64,000 nt of DNA from Pirellulales bacterium. Its GTDB lineage: Bacteria; Planctomycetota; Planctomycetia; Pirellulales; Lacipirellulaceae. The notes beneath the pieces are model-generated. The model saw nothing but the letters and a program-made list of their open reading frames with translations. It ran no database searches and was not told the origin of the DNA. Of the stretch, positions 17,457 to 26,775 are shown piece by piece (within the stretch, counting starts at the first letter, position 1; every line of letters begins with the position of its first letter). A program made the translations under genes and the position numbers. Location of the stretch: contig JALHQZ010000007.1 in assembly GCA_022841705.1 (NCBI GenBank), positions 1 through 64,000 on the forward strand, read 5' to 3'.

Positions 17457-20400
17457 CTATCGTTTTGCGAGTGCTTCGTGCAGTCGGCCGAGATCCACCG
17501 GCTTCACCAAATGCACATCGAACCCGGCGGCGAGCGCCGCGTCGATGTCCCCCTGCTGGCCGTTGCCGGTGAGCGCCACCAGCCGCGTCTGCTGCGAATC
17601 GACCTGCGTGCGCACGCCCTGCGCCACTTGATAACCGTTCAGGCCAGGCAGGCCGATATCAACAATCGCCACATCGGGTCGATGTTCGAGAATCAGCGCG
17701 AGCCCCGCCTCGCCGGTACGCGCGGTAAGCACCTTATGGCCGTCGATCTCTAGCAGCCGGCGCAGCATTTCGAGATTGTCACTCAGGTCTTCGATGATCG
17801 CGATTCGCAGCGGCGCTGCGGGGACCGCTCCGTTAGAGTGGGCGTGCTTGTCGCCAATATCCAGCCGCTCGACGACGGGCAGCCACACCGCGAACGTGCT
17901 GCCGTGGCCGATGCCGGCGCTTTCGGCAACAACTCGGCCGCCATGCCGTTCGACGAGTGCTTTCACCAAGGTGAGCCCCACACCCAACCCCCCTTCGCTA
18001 TGATCGCGGGACTCGGCAAGCTGCGTGAAGGGTTCAAAAATCTGCTCCAGCTTATCGGCGGGGATGCCGATCCCTTCGTCCGTCACGGTGGTGACCACCT
18101 GCCCCGCTTGCCGCTCCATCCGCAGGCGAATAACTTTGTCACGGGCCGAGTACTTCGCCGCATTATGCACCAGATTCACATACACCTGAATCAGTCGGGT
18201 GGGGTCGGCGTCCACCCACAACGGCTCGTCGGGGCACTCCACTTCCAGCGTGCAACCATGGCGCTGGAGTTCAGGCTCGGCCGTTTCGCGAATCATATTC
18301 ACTAGGTCGCGCTGATCGAGCAACTTCCGCTTGAGGACAATTCGGTTCTCGGCGATGCGGGCCACATCCAACAGGTCGATCAGCAGGTGGCTCATAATCG
18401 CTACCTGCCGCTGGATGGCCTCCGCCGCGACGGCCCGCGTTTCGTCCGAAGAGCGCGGGTCGGCCAGCAAACTGCTCGCGCTGCTGGTGGCGTTCAGCGG
18501 GTTGCGCAGTTCGTGCGAGAGCATGGCGAGGAACTGCTCGCGCTGGCGAATCTCCTTACGGATGGTGCGCTCCATCTCGACCCGCTGGCTAATGTCCCGG
18601 GCGATTTTTGAGATGCCGATCATCTGCCCGTCGGCGCCAAACACCGGTGAGACGGTCAGCGAAACTTGTAGCTCTCGCCCACTGCGGTGTAGCCGCACGG
18701 TATCGACAGCGTGCAGCCGTTCGCCGTTTTCGAGTTTGGCGCGATAGAGGTCGATCTCGTGCTGCAACTTTGGCGGGATCAAAATTGAAACGGGGCGCCC
18801 AATCGCTTCAGCAGCCGTATAACCGTACAGCCGCTCAGCGCCCGAGTTCCAACTGGTGATGATGCCTTCAAGATTTTGGCCGATAATGGCGTCGTCCGTC
18901 GAATCCACAATCGCCGAAAGCCACCGCAACCGCCCGCGCAGGGCCTCCATCGACGAGACATCCACCCATAACATCACCACGCCCTGCACTTCATCGCGCA
19001 CGCGGTACGGCAACAGCCGCATCAGGTAACAGCGGCCGTCACTGGCGGTAGTTTCACATTCGAAAACTTTGCCCGTTGTCAGCACGCCCCGCAGATGCTC
19101 GCCAAGACTGGTGAAGCGCAGCTTCGATGAGAAATTGAGAATCGGCCGACCAACGTCCTGGTCGATCAGTTCAAAGATATCGCGCACTCGCGAAGTGAAC
19201 CGCCGGATCCGCAGGTCAGCGTCGAGGAACACCGTGGCGACGTCGGTATTCTCCAGCAGGTGGTGCATGTCGCGGTTCACCTCCGCCAGCTCTTCGATCT
19301 TGCGCTGATGCTCCGCGTTGACGGTATGCAGCTCTTCGTTCAGCGAGTGCAGCTCTTCGTTCGTGCTTTGCAGTTCTTCGTTCGAAGCGATCAGCTCTTC
19401 ATTGGTCGCCTGGAGCTCTTCGTTGCTGGTTTCGAGTTCTTCGATCGTGGCCTGCAGGTTCTCGCGCGACGAGCGGAGATCGGTCTCGAGCTGCACGATC
19501 TGCGCCCGCGAAGCGTCCAGCTCGCCGGGGGCCGGTTCCGCGGGAGCTTCCGTTGATGGAATGAACTTCGTCGGCTCGAAGGCGATCAGGTAGTGTTTGT
19601 CCGTCGCTTGCGGAGGGCCGAGCGGGGTCACCGTCAGATTAAACGCCGCAACGCCCTGGTCCTGGGCCACCTGCACGTCGCCAAAACGTACGACGGAGTG
19701 CTCCTTCATCGCTCGGCCGAGCGCGCCGGAGAGCGTAGTGCGAATCTCCCGATGCACCAATTCCAGCACGTCGACCGAAGGTTGCCGCGCCGGAAACCGG
19801 AGTAGTTTTTCGGCGCCGCCGAAAGTATCGACCACCGCTCGATTGTGATCCACCAGCAAACTTGGTGGCATGAACCGCGACAGCAGTTCGTCGTACGGCG
19901 CGCTCGGCGAATAGTTGCTACGCACCACGGCGGGGCGAAGCGGCGCCACGCCTGTTGCCATCGGGATGCCCAGACTCGCCGCCAGCGGGGGCCGCAGGTT
20001 CGAAACCAACCGCACATTCCGTTTCTTGACAAACAGCCGGGCCCGTTCGTGCAGCACGTCGAACTCGGTTCCCAACTCGCCGAGCGACTCGCTGCCGCCC
20101 AACAGCAGCACACCATTCACCCGCAACCCATAGTGGAACATCGAAATCGCCCGCATCTGCGCCGCGGGTTGCAAGTAAATCAGCAAGTTACGGCAGGAGA
20201 TGAAGTCGAGCTCCGTGAACGGCGCATCACGCAGCAAGTTATGCGGCGCGAAGACAATCGCCTTGCGAATCTCTGGTACAATTTGATACCCGCCACTGCG
20301 AGAGATAAAGTACCGCTGGCGAATCTCGGCGTCGAGCTGATCAATCGCTTCGCTGCGAAAGAAGCCGCGGCTCGCTTGATCGATCGATCCTTTGTGGGCG

Positions 20401-21491
20401 TCGGTCGCGAAGATTTTCAGCGGCGCCGTGACGTTAGTAGCGCGCATCGCCTCGTGGAAGGCGATCGCCAGTGAATACGCTTCCTCGCCCGTTGCGCACC
20501 CCGCTACCCACGCCCGGATGCCGCCGCTCCGCGCGGGATCACTCACCATGTCGCGCAGGACTTGGCCCGTCAGCAGTCTGAAGACTTCCGGATCGCGGAA
20601 AAACTCCGTCACGCCGATGAGTAAGTCGCAGTAGAGCGCTTGCAGTTCCGTTGGATTCTCCGCCACCATTTCGGCATAGTGGTCGATGTTCTCCGCGCCC
20701 ACCATGTTCATCCGCCGCAAGATGCGGCGGCGGACAGTGGTTTCACGATAAGCGGAGAAATCGAAGTCAAACTGCTTTTGAAAGCACTCGAAAATCAGTT
20801 CCATCCCCTTCAGTTTCGAACCCGGTTTCGCGTCCCGCGGCCCACGTGCGGACCGCTCAATGAACGGGGTGTTGCGATACTGCTCGAGTGCGGCGCCCAT
20901 TTCTTCCGGTTTGAGGATCAGATCAACGATGCCTGTCGCCTGGGCGCTAGAAGGCATCCCGTCGAACTTGGCCGACTCAAGTGACTCGCTGATCACCAGC
21001 CCGCCCCGCCGCGCGATCTCACACACGCCGCGCGAGCCGTCTGAACCACTGCCGGAGAGGATAATCGCCACCGCCGCTTCGCCGCATTCGCGGGCGAGCG
21101 ATTCAAAGAATAAATCGATCGGCAATGCGAGGCCCTTGGCGAGATTCTTTTCCGCCAGGTGGAGCTGCCCCCCGGCGATGATCATTTCCTTTTTCGGCGG
21201 CAAGAGATAAATGGTGTTGGCCTGCACCTCCATGCCATCTTCCACCACATGAATCGGCAATTTTGTATCGCGACCCAACAGTTCGAACATCATGCTCTTG
21301 AAGTCGGGCGACAAGTGCTGCACCACGACGAACGCCATGCCCAGATCGCCGGGCAGGTTGCGGAAGAACTGCTCCAGCGATTCCAGCCCACCCGCAGAGG
21401 CCCCGATCCCCACGATGTGCGTGGGAGCTCGGAGCTCGGAGACGATGGTGGGTGGAGCTGGGTTTGGTGTCATGACTCGCTCAGTCGACAT
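17457..21491 (-). CDS. CheB-CheR-PAS hybrid histidine kinase with receiver
   Basis: 1344 residues, no transmembrane segment seen. A CheB methylesterase domain (about 24-210) has Ser in GASAGGLESL, His in VVQHLSP and Asp in GSGSDGSRG. A CheR methyltransferase (about 230-480) has the SAM motif AGCATGEEAYS. A long coiled coil with NEELQATNEE-type repeats follows (about 670-750), then two PAS domains, a HisKA box with MLSHELRNPLN, a HATPase (DEGIGIPADKLEQIFEPF, GGLGVGLTLVK) and a C-terminal receiver (IVDIGLPGLNG, HLVKPVD). This architecture is known in environmental bacteria. No chemotaxis receptor or cheA is nearby, so it likely acts as a stand-alone sensory phosphorelay. Its output partner is unknown. 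Confidence 0.95.
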   Translation of the reverse strand: MSTERVMTPNPAPPTIVSELRAPTHIVGIGASAGGLESLEQFFRNLPGDLGMAFVVVQHLSPDFKSMMFELLGRDTKLPIHVVEDGMEVQANTIYLLPPKKEMIIAGGQLHLAEKNLAKGLALPIDLFFESLARECGEAAVAIILSGSGSDGSRGVCEIARRGGLVISESLESAKFDGMPSSAQATGIVDLILKPEEMGAALEQYRNTPFIERSARGPRDAKPGSKLKGMELIFECFQKQFDFDFSAYRETTVRRRILRRMNMVGAENIDHYAEMVAENPTELQALYCDLLIGVTEFFRDPEVFRLLTGQVLRDMVSDPARSGGIRAWVAGCATGEEAYSLAIAFHEAMRATNVTAPLKIFATDAHKGSIDQASRGFFRSEAIDQLDAEIRQRYFISRSGGYQIVPEIRKAIVFAPHNLLRDAPFTELDFISCRNLLIYLQPAAQMRAISMFHYGLRVNGVLLLGGSESLGELGTEFDVLHERARLFVKKRNVRLVSNLRPPLAASLGIPMATGVAPLRPAVVRSNYSPSAPYDELLSRFMPPSLLVDHNRAVVDTFGGAEKLLRFPARQPSVDVLELVHREIRTTLSGALGRAMKEHSVVRFGDVQVAQDQGVAAFNLTVTPLGPPQATDKHYLIAFEPTKFIPSTEAPAEPAPGELDASRAQIVQLETDLRSSRENLQATIEELETSNEELQATNEELIASNEELQSTNEELHSLNEELHTVNAEHQRKIEELAEVNRDMHHLLENTDVATVFLDADLRIRRFTSRVRDIFELIDQDVGRPILNFSSKLRFTSLGEHLRGVLTTGKVFECETTASDGRCYLMRLLPYRVRDEVQGVVMLWVDVSSMEALRGRLRWLSAIVDSTDDAIIGQNLEGIITSWNSGAERLYGYTAAEAIGRPVSILIPPKLQHEIDLYRAKLENGERLHAVDTVRLHRSGRELQVSLTVSPVFGADGQMIGISKIARDISQRVEMERTIRKEIRQREQFLAMLSHELRNPLNATSSASSLLADPRSSDETRAVAAEAIQRQVAIMSHLLIDLLDVARIAENRIVLKRKLLDQRDLVNMIRETAEPELQRHGCTLEVECPDEPLWVDADPTRLIQVYVNLVHNAAKYSARDKVIRLRMERQAGQVVTTVTDEGIGIPADKLEQIFEPFTQLAESRDHSEGGLGVGLTLVKALVERHGGRVVAESAGIGHGSTFAVWLPVVERLDIGDKHAHSNGAVPAAPLRIAIIEDLSDNLEMLRRLLEIDGHKVLTARTGEAGLALILEHRPDVAIVDIGLPGLNGYQVAQGVRTQVDSQQTRLVALTGNGQQGDIDAALAAGFDVHLVKPVDLGRLHEALAKR

Positions 21492-21492
21492 T

Positions 21493-21526
21493 CATTCTTG
21501 GCGGTCACGCATTCTTAGCGGTCACG
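21493..21526. repeat. Tandem 17-bp direct repeat upstream of the hybrid kinase
   Basis: CATTCTTGGCGGTCACG (21493-21509) is followed directly by CATTCTTAGCGGTCACG (21510-21526), with one mismatch. The pair starts 2 bp upstream of the presumed kinase start codon. It could be a regulator-binding pair or a recent duplication. Confidence 0.75.
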
Positions 21527-21545
21527 GTTTTCCACCGCAATGCAA

Positions 21546-21896
21546 CTACTGGTCCAATTCTCCCCGGCCTTTACGAGTACGCGTTGCAGCCGGTTTGAGT
21601 TTGCGATCCACTTGACGACTTACGGCGTGAGCCGCCCGATCGGCAACCCGGTGCAACAAGGCGCCGAGATTCTCGTCGCGATCACTAATCACCAAGGTGG
21701 GTAAGCCCTGAAGCTTAAGGACACACCTACACTCTTTGTCGACCCCACCTTTCGGACCATTGGCGTCAATGACGGAGAGCTGAATGGCGGCGATTCGCGA
21801 TTCGAATCGGACCAGTGCGCTCTCCAGTAATGCAGGAGGGTCCAATTCGTCCAGCTCGGCCGCCAAAGCCTCATCGCAAGTTACTTGAATCTTCAT
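21546..21896 (-). CDS. HPF/RaiA-like ribosome-associated protein
   Basis: 116 residues from ATG 21896 with CGGAG upstream. The sequence MKIQVTCDEA, then VIDANGPKGGVDKECRCVL, then ISDRDENLGALLHRVADRAA follows the sigma-54 modulation/hibernation factor pattern found in short planctomycete members (SDVNGPKGGxDK, beta strand, helix with AADRAxxAVxR). Such proteins bind the ribosome decoding centre under stress. The C-terminal tail is basic (RKLKPAATRTRKG). It is divergent from a LysR regulator, which might control it. Confidence 0.75.
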   Translation of the reverse strand: MKIQVTCDEALAAELDELDPPALLESALVRFESRIAAIQLSVIDANGPKGGVDKECRCVLKLQGLPTLVISDRDENLGALLHRVADRAAHAVSRQVDRKLKPAATRTRKGRGELDQ

Positions 21897-21977
21897 CGCT
21901 TGGCTCCGGGGGAGGGGAAGTTACCACTTGATTGTACGAGTTGATAGCAGTTAAGTTCATATAAGGAAAATGCATTT

Positions 21978-22005
21978 TTGTTTAATATTGTTTAATTATT
22001 AATTC
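21978..22005. promoter_or_regulatory. Ten-bp phased AT-rich repeats in the HPF/LysR divergent gap
   Basis: TTGTTTAAT occurs at 21978-21986 and again at 21988-21996, exactly 10 bp apart, followed by ATTATTAATT. The spacing of one helical turn and the position just before the LysR start codon suit an operator. Binding by the LysR protein is inference. Confidence 0.35.
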
Positions 22006-22012
22006 CCGCTCC

Positions 22013-22930
22013 ATGGACCCGCTCAACTACCATCATCTCCTAAATTTCTGGCACGTTTCGCGCGAAGGAAGCCTCCAGCGGGCGAGCGAAGTCCTGGGCG
22101 TCACGCCGGCCAGCGTAAGCATTCAAGTTTCCCGCCTGGAACGCGAGTTAGGCGTCAAACTCTTGGCCCGGCGTGGGCGGGGAATCGTACTTACCGAGCT
22201 CGGCCAGCAGGTGGCCGAGTACGCCACAGAGATTTTCTCAACCGGCCGCGAATTGCTGGAACAGGTTCAGGGTCGCACCGCTGGCCGGCAACGGGAGCTC
22301 CGAATCGGCGTGCTCGATGCCATGCCCAAGTTGCTCGCCTTTCAGTTACTTGAACCGGCGCTCACTGCGGCCGCCGATCCATGGCGGCTGATTTGTTACG
22401 AAGGTGAAATGACGCAACTGGTCGCGGACCTGGCCGTCTACAAAGTTGACGTGGTCTTGAGCGACGCGCCACTCGAAGCGTCGTTCAAACTCCGCGCGTA
22501 TTCGCATCTCCTGGGCGAGTCAGACCTCGTGGTCCTCGGGGCGCCGGCATTGGTCGAGCAATATCAAACGAACTTTCCACTGTCGCTCTCGGGTGCTCCG
22601 CTATTACTTCCGACCAGCACCTGCGGGTTACGCCGCACGGTCGATCACTGGTTGAGCGAACATGGTCTGACGCCGCAGATCCGCGGTGAGTTCGCCGATA
22701 GCGCAATGCTGAAGATCGCCGCCCAACGCGGCTTGGGGCTGTTCATGGCGCCCGCGGCGATCGCGGCTGAGGTGATCGCGATGTATCGGGTCGAGTCGCT
22801 CGGCGTGCTCGCAGGATTACGCGAGCGCTACTATGCCATCACGCTCGAACGCAAACTCAAGCACCCCGCCGTGATTGCGATTCGTAACTCGGCGGCGAAT
22901 TGGCAGCCGCCGCCAGCCGCGAGCACCTAG
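22013..22930 (+). CDS. LysR-family regulator, NhaR-like
   Basis: 305 residues. The N-terminal winged helix reads NYHHLLNFWHVSREGSLQRA, then VTPASVSIQVSRLERELGVK, the NhaR-type pattern of LysR proteins that in proteobacteria respond to Na+ and stress. The effector domain covers residues about 95-300. It is divergent from the HPF-like gene (116-bp gap). Its last 4 bases overlap the 3' end of the convergent aminotransferase. No nhaA antiporter gene is in the window, so the effector and target are unknown. Confidence 0.88.
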   Translation: MDPLNYHHLLNFWHVSREGSLQRASEVLGVTPASVSIQVSRLERELGVKLLARRGRGIVLTELGQQVAEYATEIFSTGRELLEQVQGRTAGRQRELRIGVLDAMPKLLAFQLLEPALTAAADPWRLICYEGEMTQLVADLAVYKVDVVLSDAPLEASFKLRAYSHLLGESDLVVLGAPALVEQYQTNFPLSLSGAPLLLPTSTCGLRRTVDHWLSEHGLTPQIRGEFADSAMLKIAAQRGLGLFMAPAAIAAEVIAMYRVESLGVLAGLRERYYAITLERKLKHPAVIAIRNSAANWQPPPAAST

Positions 22931-23811
22931 CGCTGCGCGAATCGCGCAGCCTGCGCGGCGACATTGAGCCCAACGCGCTCGTTCCATGCAGCGAGGAACC
23001 GGCCATACATCGGCCCCGCAGCGCCGCTGCCGATGGGCCGGCCATCGAGCTCGACCACCGGCAACTGGCAGACGCTGGTGCTGGAGAGCCACACTTCATC
23101 CGCGGCCGTGAACTCGGCCGGGGTGATGTCGCGCTCGATGAACGGCACGCCCAGCTCGGCGGCGATTTCACGCACCACGGCCACGCTTACGCCTGGCAAC
23201 ACCTTTTCCATGCGCGGCGAAAGGACACCTTCGTTAGCGCAGTACGCCACTACGTTTGCGGTGGAAGCTTCGCCGATGAAACCTTCTTGGTCCAAGAGCA
23301 GCGCACGAGCCTGCGGATCGCGCCGCCGCGCTTCTTGATCGGCCAAATAATAGTGCATCCGACTGCGGCACTTGAGTTCCGCCGGCCAGCAGTTCGGTGG
23401 CGTTTGACGGACGCTGGAGGTGATGAGCTTCACGCCCGCTTGAAACTGGTGCGCCCACCCCCCAAACGGTAATGGAAATCCATGCACACAGCGGAGCGGC
23501 GGGCTCTGACCATCGCCCGGCGTGGCAAACGCAACGATCGCCCAATCATCGCCGCTCACCCGCTGCGACTGATGATGCTGCACGTACTCGCCGATCACAC
23601 GATCCAGCTCCGCCGCAATCGCCCGGTCGAGCCCGATGATCTCCAGCGAGTTGGCCAGCCGGGCAATGTGCTCTGCTTGCCGCCACACCGCGCCGTTAAA
23701 AGTACGAAGCCGTTCGGTCACCGTCACGCCGAGCGCGAAGCCCAGATCACCGACGGGGATGACGAGGTCCCGTTCGCTGATCCAAGCGCCGTTGAGATAC
23801 GCACTTCGCAT
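22927..23811 (-). CDS. Class IV aminotransferase (branched-chain/aminodeoxychorismate lyase type)
   Basis: 294 residues of fold-type IV PLP enzymes. It opens with YLNGAWI and GDLGFALGVTVTERLRTFNG. The PLP Lys is in WPAELKCRSRMHYYLADQEA, and the cofactor-binding Glu is in GFIGEASTANVVAY. The C-terminal ADEVWLSSTSVCQLPVVELD fits branched-chain amino acid aminotransferases, D-amino acid transaminases or 4-amino-4-deoxychorismate lyases. The exact substrate cannot be decided from sequence alone. It overlaps the end of the LysR gene by 4 bp and lies 15 bp from the neighbouring hydrolase on the same strand. Confidence 0.88.
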   Translation of the reverse strand: MRSAYLNGAWISERDLVIPVGDLGFALGVTVTERLRTFNGAVWRQAEHIARLANSLEIIGLDRAIAAELDRVIGEYVQHHQSQRVSGDDWAIVAFATPGDGQSPPLRCVHGFPLPFGGWAHQFQAGVKLITSSVRQTPPNCWPAELKCRSRMHYYLADQEARRRDPQARALLLDQEGFIGEASTANVVAYCANEGVLSPRMEKVLPGVSVAVVREIAAELGVPFIERDITPAEFTAADEVWLSSTSVCQLPVVELDGRPIGSGAAGPMYGRFLAAWNERVGLNVAAQAARFAQR

Positions 23812-23825
23812 GGTGGCCAGTATAA

Positions 23826-24836
23826 CTACCGGCTCGCCAGCGCGGGAACCGTCGCCGCGTCATCGGCAAAGGTGAGCGACCGCCACGTGCGGGCCATCAG
23901 CCCCGACACGCAGACATACGTTTCAAACGCATGCGTTCGGCCAACCGCTTGGGTCACGTTGCGGCAGGTAATCTGCTGCCGCCGCGCTTCGTCCAAACAG
24001 CACGGCCCGGCGTAGCCAAGCGGCGTGGGATCGCTCGTCGTCGAGACATACTTGTAGTAGGTCATCGCGGGATCGAGTCGATTCGTGGAGAGCAGCATCC
24101 GGTCGATCTGCGTCAGCGCACGGCCGTAGTAGCGTCCTTCAGCGAGCCATTCGCAATCGAGCGCTGCGGCGAAGAAGACGGCGTGAATCGGCCGGTCCGC
24201 CGCGGACGCATTCGACAGGGCGAGGCGTCCGAGCGAGCCCCCCGCCATCATGTGGGCAGCGCCGCTCGCCACCCGGGCGCCATAGCTGTAACCCCACCAG
24301 CCCATTGGCACGTTAGCCGGCACGTGTTCTACCAACCACGCGAATTGCCAGGCGACTGGTTTGGTGCGCGCCGCTTTTTCACGATAGTCACGCAAAAGCC
24401 CTGGCACTTTTTCCGAGGGCCATGAGAAAATCAGGAAGTGAATCGGCCGCTCATCCTGTGCGTAAGCGATCAGCCGTTTGTACGCTAAGAGCCCCGTTGG
24501 TATCGCCTGATATGGTTCGATCTGGTTGCCGTGAATATAGATCACCAGCGGCATATCGGGCGTAGCGCTGGCGAGTAGGGTCACGGCGTCGGCCGAAACC
24601 CACTTGCGGCAACCTTCTTCGTCGGTCGCCATATACTCCGACGCCCGCACGCCGGCTGCCAAGCGTTCAACATTGGTCGTACATCCCACCGGCCGAGTGT
24701 TCACCAGCGTGATGCGGTCCTGCGGCCGTACGCCGCACGGCCGACCGGCCAGCAGCTCCGTCGCCATCCCCACCAGTGTGAGGGCGATGATTGTTCCGGA
24801 ACGTACAACTTGCTTCAGTTGGGGTCGCACAGTCAT
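23826..24836 (-). CDS. Secreted alpha/beta-hydrolase-fold protein
   Basis: 336 residues from ATG 24836. A leader (SGTIIALTLVGMATELLAG) precedes the mature domain. VIYIHGNQIEPYQAI is the oxyanion-loop strand and HG motif of alpha/beta hydrolases. GWWGYSYGARVASGAAHMM contains the nucleophile elbow GxSxG with Ser. HAFETYVC near the end may hold the catalytic His. Family and substrate are not recognised; similar proteins are frequent in planctomycetes. The open frame extends to 25352, but that region covers an opposite-strand lipoprotein and has no coding character. Ends 15 bp downstream of the aminotransferase start. Confidence 0.8.
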   Translation of the reverse strand: MTVRPQLKQVVRSGTIIALTLVGMATELLAGRPCGVRPQDRITLVNTRPVGCTTNVERLAAGVRASEYMATDEEGCRKWVSADAVTLLASATPDMPLVIYIHGNQIEPYQAIPTGLLAYKRLIAYAQDERPIHFLIFSWPSEKVPGLLRDYREKAARTKPVAWQFAWLVEHVPANVPMGWWGYSYGARVASGAAHMMAGGSLGRLALSNASAADRPIHAVFFAAALDCEWLAEGRYYGRALTQIDRMLLSTNRLDPAMTYYKYVSTTSDPTPLGYAGPCCLDEARRQQITCRNVTQAVGRTHAFETYVCVSGLMARTWRSLTFADDAATVPALASR

Positions 24837-25125
24837 CACAATCGCTACAGATGTCGAGGATGAATGGCCGGTGCGCGCAGTTACAGCACTAGCCGTTGCG
24901 AATTTTCGACACTTGGCCGCTAGCAGCGTGAAAAAAATCGACGGATGCAGTTGCACATCACCCGCCGCGAGGTAGAGTTGCACGGCCTCACCGCCCCGCC
25001 GTCCGAACGGGGCCCCCTCCCGCCGATACAATTCCCCCCTTCGCACCGGCTCGTTCGGACCCCCGAGCCACGCGAACTGCGAACGTCGCCCACCTGCTAC
25101 GACTTTCGCCCCAAGGAGACCCGTA

Positions 25126-25476
25126 ATGAGGAAGCTGCTGGTCTTGCTCGCTGTGACAACAATTATTGCCAACACCGTCGGCTGTGGAATCTGCCGCCGG
25201 ACGCGTGATGCACTCTGCCGTGGTTCGATTTGTGCGACACCCGCTCCGCGGCCCGTCGCTGTGGCGCCGGTGGTGGTGCAACCTTCGTATGCCGTGGCCG
25301 ACCCAGGCTGCAGCTTCGATCCGGGTTGCGGCTTCTCCGGCGTGCAAAGCATGGGCTATGGCGGCGCGGAACTCGACTGCGCCTATCAAAGTGGTGGCGT
25401 GATGTCGAGTGGCGGCGTCATCAGCGGCGGCACGATGGACCTGCCTTCGCCCGGACCAATGACGACCACGCCGTAG
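25126..25476 (+). CDS. Small Gly/Cys-containing lipoprotein
   Basis: 116 residues. AAGGAGA lies upstream of the ATG. The leader MRKLLVLLAVTTIIANTVGC ends in a lipobox, so the mature protein should start at Cys20 and be membrane-anchored. The rest is low complexity with several Cys (GCGICRR, DPGCSFDPGCGF) and Gly/Ser-rich repeats (SGGVMSSGGVISGG). No family is recognised. A strong terminator follows. Confidence 0.75.
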   Translation: MRKLLVLLAVTTIIANTVGCGICRRTRDALCRGSICATPAPRPVAVAPVVVQPSYAVADPGCSFDPGCGFSGVQSMGYGGAELDCAYQSGGVMSSGGVISGGTMDLPSPGPMTTTP

Positions 25477-25540
25477 CGAGATTTGACAAACCCAACTCGC
25501 CGCGGGGATTCCCCCTCCCCAACCTCCCCGCAGCGTTATC

Positions 25541-25591
25541 GAAACCCCGTCTGGTGCGCCGATCCTGAGCGCGCCGGGCGGGGTTTTTATT
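25541..25591 (+). terminator. Rho-independent terminator after the small lipoprotein gene
   Basis: AAACCCCG (25543-25550) pairs with CGGGG near 25579-25583, with inner GGTGCGC/GCGCGCC pairing, and is followed by TTTTTATTTT. The GC-rich stem with a T-tract is a classic intrinsic terminator. Confidence 0.8.
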
Positions 25592-25724
25592 TTGTTAAGG
25601 GTGAGTAGCCCGTCGCCCCGCGCTTCGCGACTTTGCGCTCAGCCGGCGCTCTTTTCGGCACACACCTTGTCGGGAACGTAGAATGGAGGTGATTGGTTTC
25701 CACCATTTTTGGTTTGCCGCCGTT

Positions 25725-26726
25725 ATGCCGCGCTCACTATACAAGTCGATTGTTGCGCTCATTATCGCGCTGGTATGTCCTTTACCGCTTTGCGCGCAAC
25801 TCAAGAAAGAAGTCCCCGCCGCCACAGAATCTCCTAGTGGAACAGGCCAGCGCTTCGGCGAACCGACGACGATTCGCTTCCAAGTCGGCGCCGAGATTAC
25901 CGCTCGCGGTGGCGCGTGCCGCAACATTCGCGCGATGGTCGCCGTGCCGTTTGAATGTCCCGAGCAGCAAGTGCGCATTGTGGAAGAAGATTTTTCTTCC
26001 GAGGTCGAGCAAGTGAACTATCGCGATGTGCAAGGCGGTGCGCAGCAGATGGTCATCACCATTCCGTTCCTCCAGGCGAATGTCACCGCGCGGGCGGTGG
26101 TCACCTATGAAGTAAAAACCTCACCCGTGTTGCCGCCGGATAAAGCGCTGGCCGAAACGCTCGTGCTCCCGAAGCGCTTGCCGGCCGAAGTGCGAAGGTA
26201 CACCAATCCCAGTCCGTACATTGAAGCCCGCCACGCGAAGATTCGTTCACTCGCTCGCGAAGCGCTCGCCGATGTGCCCGAAGACGCGCCGATGTGGCGC
26301 AAGATTGAAAAGTTGTACGACTACGTGCTCGACCACATCGAGTACATCGAACAGCCCGAAGACACGAGCGCCCTCACCACACTCCGCGATGAACAAGCGG
26401 ACTGCCATGGCCGGAGCGCGCTGTTCATCGCGCTCTGCCGTTCGCAAGGCGTTCCGGCCCGGGTGGTGTGGGTCAATAACCACGCCTACGCCGAGTTCTA
26501 TTTGGAAGACCCCGCCGGCCACGGCGCCTGGTACCCGGTGGAAAGCGCCGGCGAACGGTTGTTTGGCGAAATGAAACTGACCCGCACGATCTTGCAGAAG
26601 GGCGATAACTTCACGCTGCCCGAACGCCGCGGTGAGCGCCTGCGCTACGCTACGGATTTTCTGACCGGCTTGCCAACTCCCGGCGCCAGCAAACCGCGGG
26701 TGAAATACATCCGCGAGGTGTTGTAA
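25725..26726 (+). CDS. Secreted transglutaminase-like cysteine protein
   Basis: 333 residues from ATG 25725, giving a signal peptide (KSIVALIIALVCPLPLCAQ). An in-frame ATG at 25683 adds 14 residues and is the alternative. Residues about 40-150 are a beta domain. The C-terminal half is a transglutaminase-like fold: Cys in DEQADCHGRSALFIALCR, His in WVNNHAYAEFYLE, and Asp or Glu in the following GAWYPVESAG. Such proteins may cross-link or cleave peptides in the envelope. It is followed after 49 bp by a lipoprotein gene in the same direction, probably cotranscribed. Confidence 0.87.
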   Translation: MPRSLYKSIVALIIALVCPLPLCAQLKKEVPAATESPSGTGQRFGEPTTIRFQVGAEITARGGACRNIRAMVAVPFECPEQQVRIVEEDFSSEVEQVNYRDVQGGAQQMVITIPFLQANVTARAVVTYEVKTSPVLPPDKALAETLVLPKRLPAEVRRYTNPSPYIEARHAKIRSLAREALADVPEDAPMWRKIEKLYDYVLDHIEYIEQPEDTSALTTLRDEQADCHGRSALFIALCRSQGVPARVVWVNNHAYAEFYLEDPAGHGAWYPVESAGERLFGEMKLTRTILQKGDNFTLPERRGERLRYATDFLTGLPTPGASKPRVKYIREVL

Positions 26727-26775
26727 CAGCGAGTTCGCATTGACTCCGCGACACTGATCCTCTATTCCCCGCGAT

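Noticed and set aside
24837..25352. Long N-terminal extension of the alpha/beta-hydrolase frame
   Set aside because: It would overlap the opposite-strand lipoprotein gene with a good ribosome-binding site; ATG 24836 gives a normal leader.
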